DNA from: Luscinia megarhynchos
Taxonomy: Eukaryota > Chordata > Aves > Passeriformes > Turdidae
Length of the DNA: 64,000 nt
NCBI GenBank assembly: GCA_034336665.1
Contig: CM067568.1
Span: 14,913,983-14,977,982 of the forward strand
Reading direction: 5' to 3'
A program made the translations under genes and the position numbers. This document shows positions 62,790 to 64,000 of the stretch, piece after piece. Every line of letters begins with the position of its first letter. The first letter of the stretch is position 1. The notes under the pieces were generated by a model. The model searched no databases. It saw only the letters and a program-made list of their open reading frames with translations, and had not been told where the DNA came from.

Positions 62790-64000
62790 GTGAGTTCACA
62801 TGTTTGATAAGTCACCATGTTCACAGAGCTGTCCCCTAACACTTGCAGCTTTGGTAGCTCTGCAGTGCAGGTTTGGCAAGAAGCTGCTCAGAAGTCTTGG
62901 GAGCCCCAGTGCTGTGGCACTGGTGCCACAGAATGCCTCTCTAGCATTACAAATCAAGTGGTCATTTGATCATGCAAAGTACTTTGTTGCCTCAGTAACT
63001 CAGCTGAACACTTAGGGCTCTGTCCTTCCTCAGTTACTTCCTCCATAGCAGCCAGCAGCCAGGAATCTGACAGTCCTTCTGTAGGACACGAAGCATTATT
63101 TATATCCACAGCTGTGGAGCTTGTGCAGCTGTGACAGAAGAGACCTAATTCATGATCTACAGCTGTTAAATGGAAACCTCGTTGTGGATAAGCATGAATA
63201 AATTAAGTAGAATGCAGTGTGCTTAGAAATGATCCTATCTATTGTCAATTACTTGTTCCTTAAGTGTTATTGTTCTTAAAACAGAAAGACAAAGATTCAG
63301 AGATCTTCTTTACCCTTTGTCTTGGGGTACACTTGCATAAGGCTTTTAGAAACAAATACCCACTCTGAGATTGTCCTTGTGTGAAGGCTGAAGAACACTG
63401 GGTGCCTCTGAGATAATCCAAGTGCACCTGACCTGGCCCACTACTTATTCTGTGCATTCCCTGCCATAATCCTCAGCTTTAAAGGTTCCACATACTAATT
63501 CCATTAGGAATCAGATCACTAACCAAAGGGGATGAAAGGCTCCTAGAAGCAATATTGCCAGAGGCTCACAAAGTGCAGCTGCACTGCAAGAAAGAAAACT
63601 CAATAAACAGAGGAGCACAAGGAAAGAGTACTGTATATATATCAATATTTGAGGACTTTCACTCAGAGAAGAGTTAGGGACTATGCTTTTAAATAAACAA
63701 CTCAGAGAGAAAAACTTAAATGTCAAAGCAGGATGAGGTAAAATGAAACTAGTGGTATGCTGGCTATAACAGTTTTGAGTCAAATAAGAATGTAAGTTAA
63801 GGAAGGATCTTTAATTAAAGCACTGCTCTGGTTCTAGGATATCCAGGTTCTGCTCCTCCTATCCTGGTAGGTCACTTGGAAAAGGCAGTAACTTCCCTCC
63901 TTGCTTTAGGAGTTATTCATATATGGGAAACTAACAATATTGGCCTTCTTGCCAGACCTCAGCTTCACAATAAGAACATAAGTTTTTGGGAAATACTGTA
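62790..64000 (+). other. TRPM5: TRPM5 intron 6 (partial; runs off the right edge)
   Basis: This begins with the strong donor GTGAGT and continues to the end of the window without a recognisable next exon. The sequence is AT-rich with no repeat I can name. Confidence 0.82.

Noticed and set aside
1..64000. CRISPR arrays, operons, prophage, insertion sequences, tRNA or rRNA genes
   Set aside because: The sequence is vertebrate nuclear DNA with spliced genes. No regularly spaced repeats, bacterial-type genes or structural RNA signatures were seen.

Overview
The window looks like ordinary vertebrate nuclear DNA, most probably from a bird. It is AT-rich with long introns and GT-AG splice sites, and interspersed repeats are sparse. 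The recognisable repeats are CR1 LINE fragments and a few very old MIR-like copies. CR1 with so little other repeat, and the short distances between genes, fit a bird best; a crocodilian or turtle cannot be excluded from sequence alone. I see no bacterial genes, viral genes, CRISPR arrays or RNA genes.

Two genes are supported, arranged head to head and pointing away from each other. On the minus strand, the first coding exon of KCNQ1 (voltage-gated potassium channel Kv7.1) lies at 32404-32828 inside a strong CpG island. Everything from 32403 down to base 1 is its first intron. On the plus strand, the first six coding exons of TRPM5 (calcium-activated monovalent cation channel of taste and other chemosensory cells) lie between 53293 and 62789. 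They encode about 299 residues of the cytosolic N-terminal TRPM homology region. The transmembrane channel exons lie beyond base 64000. The order and divergent orientation match the mammalian KCNQ1-TRPM5 arrangement, so this is conserved synteny.

Layout: 1-32403, KCNQ1 intron 1 (AT-rich, a few repeats, several GC-rich patches); 32220-33100, CpG island with KCNQ1 exon 1 and promoter; 33100-53292, about 20 kb of intergenic DNA with two CR1 insertions, a MIR, a degenerate inverted-repeat element, a cluster of octamer motifs and one exon-like segment; 53293-64000, 5' part of TRPM5. The two genes do not form a functional unit; they are neighbours that probably share the intergenic space as regulatory territory. 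KCNQ1 has a CpG-island promoter, while the TRPM5 start has none, which fits a narrowly expressed gene.

No novel system was found. The observations most worth checking are the octamer cluster upstream of TRPM5, the exon-like segment at 51922-51971, and the repeat-expanded N-terminus of KCNQ1.
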